Source: Allobogoriella deserti (lineage in GTDB: Bacteria; Actinomycetota; Actinomycetes; Actinomycetales; Actinomycetaceae). From it: 64,000 nt of DNA. Shown piece after piece: positions 60,096 to 64,000 of the stretch (positions are counted from its first letter, which is position 1; each line of letters starts with the position of its first letter). The stretch is taken from contig NZ_JBHUEE010000001.1 in NCBI RefSeq assembly GCF_042680605.1, forward strand, positions 718,782-782,781, written 5' to 3'. The translations under genes were made by a program, and so were the position numbers. The notes under the pieces are model-generated. The model was not told the origin of the DNA, searched no databases, and was given only the letters and a program-made list of their open reading frames with translations.

Positions 60096-61568
60096 GTGAG
60101 CGACACCCTGAACACGCCGCAAGGGCAGCGGGGGATCACCGAACCGGCCGGCGCGCCGGGTGACGTGCTCGGGATGACCGGAGCGTTCGACGCGCACCAC
60201 CCGCCCTCGGCGGACCTCATCGACGACTGTGTGCACTGCGGTTTCTGCCTGCCGGCCTGCCCGACGTACGTGCTGTGGGGCGAAGAGATGGACTCGCCTC
60301 GCGGACGGATCTACTTGATGAAGGAAGGGCTCGAGGCCGAGCCCATGTCGCCGTCCATGGTCCAGCACATCGACGCCTGCCTCGGCTGCATGGCCTGCGT
60401 GAGCGCGTGCCCGTCCGGCGTGCAGTACGACAAGCTCATCGAGGCCACCCGCCAGCAGGTCGAGCGCCGCGGCTCCCAGCACCGGTCCCTGACGAGCCGC
60501 GCCGTGCGCGAGGCGATCTTCGCGCTCTTCCCACACCCGGAGCGGCTGCGCCTGCTGCGCGGACCGCTCTCGCTCTACCAGCGCGCCGGGCTCAGCCGCC
60601 TGGTCCGGCGCTCGGGCGTGCTGGAGAAGCTGTCCACGACGCTGGCGACCATGGAGGCCATCGCCCCGCCGGTCCAGCGTCAGGTCCATATCCCCGAGCT
60701 GGTCCGCGCCCGCACCGAGAAGCGGATGACGGTCGGGCTGCTGCTGGGCTGCGTCCAGCGCGAGTTCTACCCGGGCGTGAACGCCGCGACGGTCCGTGTG
60801 CTCACCATGGAGGGTTGCGACGTCGTCACGCCGCCCGCGCAGGGCTGCTGCGGGGCGCTGTCGGTCCACGCCGGCCGCGAGGGGGAGGGGCTGGACTACG
60901 CCCGCGGGCTGATCGACGCCTTCTCCGACGCCGGTGTCGAGCGGGTCGTCGTCAACTCGGCCGGGTGCGGGTCGACCATGAAGGACTACGCCGACCTGCT
61001 CGTCGACGACCCGGAGTACGCCGACCGGGCGCGCGCCTTCTCCGAGAAGGTCCGCGACATCAGCGAGGTGCTCGTCGAGCTCGGTCCCGCGGCTCCGCGC
61101 CATCCGCTGCCGGTGACGATCGCCTACCACGACGCCTGCCACCTGTCGCACGCTCAGGGCGTGCGAACCCAGCCCCGCGAGCTCCTGCGCGCCATCCCCG
61201 GCCTGAACGTTACCGAGATCGCCGAGCCGGACCTCTGCTGCGGCTCCGCCGGTGTCTACAACCTCGTCAATCCCGAACCCGCCCGCCAGCTCGGCAGCCG
61301 CAAGGCGGCGAACGTCAGCGCGACCGGGGCGGAGCTGCTGGTGACGTCCAACCCCGGCTGCCTGTTGCAGATCACCGACGCGCTGTCCCGCCAGGGCAAG
61401 CACATCGAGACGGCGCACATGGTCGAGGTGCTCGACGCCTCACTGCGGAACACCGGCGTCGGGCGGCTCATGCGGGACGCGCCGGATCCCGCCCGCGGGG
61501 GCGCCGACGGCACACGGGGGAGCGGCGACGGCTGTGCGTGCGGTCGGCCGGGCGGATGCGCCGGCTGA
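60096..61568 (+). CDS. glcF: Glycolate oxidase iron-sulfur subunit GlcF, with Cys/Gly-rich tail
   Basis: A 490-aa electron-transfer subunit. Two ferredoxin-type clusters are CVHCGFCLPACP and CLGCMACVSACP near residues 46 and 95. Two CCG domains are seen: QGCCGALSVHAGR and DLCCGSAGVYNLVN, with further Cys in NSAGCG and HDACHL. Electrons from GlcD/E pass to the quinone pool. The C-terminus carries an added low-complexity tail, GDGCACGRPGGCAG, not part of the usual family. The last gene of aceB-glcDEF, it converges on the permease gene with a 19-bp gap. Confidence 0.93.
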   Translation: MSDTLNTPQGQRGITEPAGAPGDVLGMTGAFDAHHPPSADLIDDCVHCGFCLPACPTYVLWGEEMDSPRGRIYLMKEGLEAEPMSPSMVQHIDACLGCMACVSACPSGVQYDKLIEATRQQVERRGSQHRSLTSRAVREAIFALFPHPERLRLLRGPLSLYQRAGLSRLVRRSGVLEKLSTTLATMEAIAPPVQRQVHIPELVRARTEKRMTVGLLLGCVQREFYPGVNAATVRVLTMEGCDVVTPPAQGCCGALSVHAGREGEGLDYARGLIDAFSDAGVERVVVNSAGCGSTMKDYADLLVDDPEYADRARAFSEKVRDISEVLVELGPAAPRHPLPVTIAYHDACHLSHAQGVRTQPRELLRAIPGLNVTEIAEPDLCCGSAGVYNLVNPEPARQLGSRKAANVSATGAELLVTSNPGCLLQITDALSRQGKHIETAHMVEVLDASLRNTGVGRLMRDAPDPARGGADGTRGSGDGCACGRPGGCAG

Positions 61569-61587
61569 GACCGTCCCGTCGATGCCC

Positions 61588-63396
61588 TCAGACGGAGACC
61601 TCGGCGTTGTCCGCCGGGGTGCCGCGGGTGACTCGCACGGCCGCGAGGACGAGCGCCAGGACGACGACGAGGAAGACCATCAGGCCGAGATTGAGCCCGA
61701 CCCCAAAAACCCATAGGTAGCCGATGGCGCCCGCGGCGAGGCAGTAGTACGACATCGGGATGATGGTCTTGCGGATGAGATCGCCTTCTCTGCCCAGCAG
61801 GCCGACGGTCGCGGAGGCAGCGACGACGTTGTGCACGGCCACCATGTTCCCGGCGGCACCGCCGACCGCCTGCAGGGCCACGACCGTCTCCGGGCTCGAG
61901 GCTCCGATGCCCTGCCCCGTGGAGAACTGGAACAGCGAGAACATCATGTTCGAGACGGTGTTCGAGCCGGCGACGAATGCGCCCAGGGCGCCGATGGTGG
62001 GCGCCAGGACGGGCCATCCCTGACCCGTGGCGTTCGCGACCGCCTCGGCGAGCGTGATGGGCATCGACGCCAATCCGGCCTCGTTGAACTCCTCACCGGA
62101 GTTGATGAATATCCGCACCAGCGGCAGTGCGGTGAGCAGGGCGAACGCCGCGCCCGCGATCTGCTTGCCGGCCACGCGCCACGAAGCGGCGATCTGCTCA
62201 CGCCTCATCCGGTGCAGCACGTAGGTGATCAGGCACGCGGTCAGAAAGATGGCGCCCGGGGAGTAGAGCAGATCCATGGTCTGCGAGATCCCGGTGGAGA
62301 AGATGTTCTCGACGGGAATCACGGCGTCGGCGCTGAGAAACTCTTGGACCGCGGGGATGTTGCGGGTGATGAGCAGCAGCGCGGCGACGATGAGGTACGG
62401 GCTCCACGCCAGCGGTAGCGACATGCGCCGGGTGGCGGCCGAGACCTCGACGTCCGGGTTCACCGACCCCATCCAACGGTCGCTCCACCGCTCTCGGTCG
62501 GGGAAGTCCCACGTGTCCTTGGGCATGAGGAAGCCCTTGGACGAGGTCCACATGACCAGGACCAGTCCCACGAAGCCACCGAGGAGGGCGGGGAACTCGG
62601 GTCCGAGCAGATACGCCACAGCAAGGTAGGGGACGATCATCGCGAGCGCGCCGTAGAGGCAGAACGGTGCCAGCCGGAGACCGGCACGGAAGTCGCGCTT
62701 CTCCCCGAAGAACCCGGTCAGGAGCGTGACCATGAACAGCGGGACGAGCACTCCGACGAGCGCATGGATAGTGGCCACCTGCGTCGCGGTGTGGGCGACG
62801 AAACCCGCGTGGTCCAGCCCGAGCTCGTCCGCCCGCGCCTGTGCTGCCGGCACGAGACTGCCGTCGCTTCCGGCCAGTCCGGTGCCGATGCCGGTGATCA
62901 TCGGGGTGCCGACGGCGCCGAAGCTGACCGGCGTGGACTGGATGATCAGTCCGGCCATGACGGCGGCCATCGCCGGGAAGCCGAGCGCCAGGAGGAGCGG
63001 AGCCACCACGGCCGCAGGTGCACCGAAGCCCGCGGCGCCTTCGATGAACGATCCGAAGAGCCAGGCCACGATGACCACCTGGACACGGCGGTCTGCACTG
63101 ATGGTGGTGAACCCGGCGCGGATGGAGCGCAGGGCCCCGCTCTTGGTGATGGTCTCCAGCAACAGGAGCGCACCGAAGACGATCCAGAGCAGACCGACGG
63201 CGATGAGCACTCCTTGGACGATCGATGCGGCGATCGTGGTGATGGACATCCGCCAGACGGCCAGTGCGATCACGATGATGACGGCGAGCCCGACCGGCAT
63301 CGCACGTCGCGCCGGCCATCTCAGCCCGACGAGCAGGACGCCGACAACGAGAATGGGAAGTAGGGCGAGTAGGGCGAGGACCGCGAGGTTGTCCAT
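61588..63396 (-). CDS. Glycolate/L-lactate permease, LldP/GlcA family
   Basis: A 602-aa carrier with about 13-14 transmembrane helices. WLFGSFIEGAAGFGAPAAVV, FPAMAAVMAGLIIQSTPVSF and IGALGAFVAGSNTVSNMMFS are diagnostic of the lactate permease (LctP) family, which includes GlcA. It probably co-transports glycolate, lactate or glyoxylate with protons. ATG 63396 has AGGAG five bases upstream. It is transcribed alone toward glcF from a promoter that carries operator C, so it belongs to the same regulon. Glycolate as substrate is inferred from context. Confidence 0.93.
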   Translation of the reverse strand: MDNLAVLALLALLPILVVGVLLVGLRWPARRAMPVGLAVIIVIALAVWRMSITTIAASIVQGVLIAVGLLWIVFGALLLLETITKSGALRSIRAGFTTISADRRVQVVIVAWLFGSFIEGAAGFGAPAAVVAPLLLALGFPAMAAVMAGLIIQSTPVSFGAVGTPMITGIGTGLAGSDGSLVPAAQARADELGLDHAGFVAHTATQVATIHALVGVLVPLFMVTLLTGFFGEKRDFRAGLRLAPFCLYGALAMIVPYLAVAYLLGPEFPALLGGFVGLVLVMWTSSKGFLMPKDTWDFPDRERWSDRWMGSVNPDVEVSAATRRMSLPLAWSPYLIVAALLLITRNIPAVQEFLSADAVIPVENIFSTGISQTMDLLYSPGAIFLTACLITYVLHRMRREQIAASWRVAGKQIAGAAFALLTALPLVRIFINSGEEFNEAGLASMPITLAEAVANATGQGWPVLAPTIGALGAFVAGSNTVSNMMFSLFQFSTGQGIGASSPETVVALQAVGGAAGNMVAVHNVVAASATVGLLGREGDLIRKTIIPMSYYCLAAGAIGYLWVFGVGLNLGLMVFLVVVLALVLAAVRVTRGTPADNAEVSV

Positions 63397-63437
63397 GGCG
63401 ACTCCTGTCACCGGCGCCTTCGCCGGAGAGGCAACAA

Positions 63438-63475
63438 TTTCATATCATGGAAGTCTGAATCCGCCGCGCGGTCAA
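63438..63475 (-). promoter_or_regulatory. Permease promoter with operator C
   Basis: On the minus strand TTGACC (63475-63470) is followed after 17 bp by TTCC-ATGATAT-GAAA (63452-63438), which covers the -10 region. The operator matches the one at aceB in 16 of 18 bases and the one at iclR/malic enzyme in pattern. A regulator bound here would block the promoter directly. Confidence 0.72.
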
Positions 63476-63658
63476 CATAGCACCTGTGGGGGTGAAGTCC
63501 CAGGGCTCGGTCCCCGGAGGCAAGGCGGACGCGGAACGGGCTGCGGGCGAGCGGCGGCGCGCCACTGCGCGGGCGCGCGCGGCGATCTGCCCGCCGAAGG
63601 CCGAACGGGCGGCGACTCGCAGGTGACGGGCGTGTGACGCAGGCCATGGCGGCCCGGT

Positions 63659-63688
63659 TTGACCGCCGTTCATCGCCCCTCCTAATAT
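63659..63688 (+). promoter_or_regulatory. rRNA operon promoter P1
   Basis: TTGACC (63659-63664), 18-bp spacer, TAATAT (63683-63688). It is about 150 bp upstream of P2. From the permease promoter to here (63476-63658) I see no gene or recognisable element. Confidence 0.65.
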
Positions 63689-63834
63689 CGACATGTCGCG
63701 CCAGGGAGGCACGGACACCGCGAAGGTGGCCGGTTCCGCGCGGCCCCCGAACCCGGAAGTGACACGGCATCCGTGCGCCCTGGGAACGGGAGGTCGACGT
63801 GATCGCCGTAACGTTGATCGGGTCTCGACCCGAA

Positions 63835-63864
63835 TTGACAGCGGTCAGCAGGTCGATATAGATT
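63835..63864 (+). promoter_or_regulatory. rRNA operon promoter P2
   Basis: A consensus -35 TTGACA (63835-63840) is followed after 16 bp by TATAGA (63857-63862), or after 18 bp by TAGATT (63859-63864). It leads into the 16S leader. Tandem promoters are usual for actinobacterial rrn operons. Confidence 0.8.
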
Positions 63865-64000
63865 GATGAGGTTGCCCCGGGGCGGGTCGAGTTCCCACTC
63901 GATCTCGCACGGTGTGTGTCTGTTTTTTGAGAACTCAACAGTGTGCCAAGTTTTTTGATGCCATGTGGGATGCCTGCGTGCTGGCTTTTTTGGTTGGTGT
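63865..64000 (+). other. 16S rRNA 5' leader (gene beyond window)
   Basis: The stretch TTTTTTGAGAACTCAACAGT (63923-63942), continuing GTGCC, is the conserved pre-16S leader with its boxA-like antitermination segment found before actinobacterial 16S genes. T-rich blocks follow. The mature 16S 5' end is not reached within the window. Confidence 0.85.

Noticed and set aside
58359..61418. A 1019-codon open frame antisense to glcD-glcE-glcF
   Set aside because: It runs across three well-supported genes with 1-bp overlaps and codes an Arg/Gly/His-rich sequence without domains; a codon-bias shadow.
63476..63658. Small genes between the permease and the rRNA promoters
   Set aside because: Frames here are Arg/Ala-rich, lack ribosome-binding sites and -10-type leaderless starts, and resemble nothing known.
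1..64000. Mobile elements, CRISPR arrays, prophage or toxin-antitoxin genes
   Set aside because: No transposase, integrase, repeat-spacer array or TA-like pair was seen; the initiator tRNA at 16941 shows no attachment-site duplication or integrase beside it.

Overview
The window is high-GC, gene-dense DNA from an actinobacterium, most likely order Micrococcales. This is inferred from WhiB7 and WhiB1, a mycoredoxin, PdtaS, UvrD2, the UPF0182/DUF2342/PDZ-protease block, a GatCAB-dependent translation system, a LigA with an enlarged C-terminal half, and a typical actinobacterial 16S rRNA leader at the right edge. No insertion sequence, prophage, integron or CRISPR array was seen. The content looks chromosomal and mostly core.

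Layout. 1-0.8 kb: a glycosyltransferase cut by the window edge. 1-17 kb: a block recalling the M. tuberculosis Rv3199c-Rv3193c neighbourhood (nudC, mycoredoxin, uvrD2, whiB7, ThiF-like protein, DUF2342 metalloprotease, PDZ/Lon-like protease, PPA1309 protein, UPF0182 protein), then initiator tRNA-Met. An ABC exporter with a divergent NarL-type two-component pair sits inside it. whiB7 has a promoter, a 45-codon leader ORF and an intrinsic-terminator hairpin, the layout of a translation-sensing attenuator. 17-31 kb: LysR/MFS pair, luciferase-like monooxygenase, thyA-folA, an hsp20 gene with both a perfect CIRCE (HrcA) site and a HAIR (HspR) site, a GPR1/FUN34-like membrane protein, proline iminopeptidase, OsmC, glucose-6-phosphate dehydrogenase, pdtaS and whiB1. 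31-38 kb: an orphan EccC/EssC-like FtsK ATPase with an FHA domain, and an ehuBCDA-type ABC importer (ectoine/hydroxyectoine family). 38-52 kb: a MacB/FtsX-type ABC system with a two-component system, ligA, an acetyltransferase, a cardiolipin synthase-like enzyme and gatCAB. 52-63.4 kb: a glycolate/glyoxylate catabolic cluster. 63.4-64 kb: tandem promoters and leader of an rRNA operon whose 16S gene begins beyond the window.

The most coherent system is at 52-63.4 kb. An IclR regulator is divergent from malic enzyme plus glycerate kinase. Malate synthase plus glycolate oxidase GlcDEF follow, and a LldP/GlcA-type permease converges on them. Together these can import glycolate, oxidise it to glyoxylate, condense it with acetyl-CoA to malate and decarboxylate malate to pyruvate, i.e. 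a dicarboxylic-acid cycle. The same dyad, TTCC-N7-GAAA, lies in the same orientation upstream of all three catabolic transcription units, including at the divergent iclR promoter. This suggests one IclR-controlled regulon.

A second window-wide pattern is leaderless transcription: sixteen genes have a TANNNT-like -10 box ending 5-7 nt before the start codon and no convincing ribosome-binding site. All functional calls are from reading motifs and context; no database search was possible.
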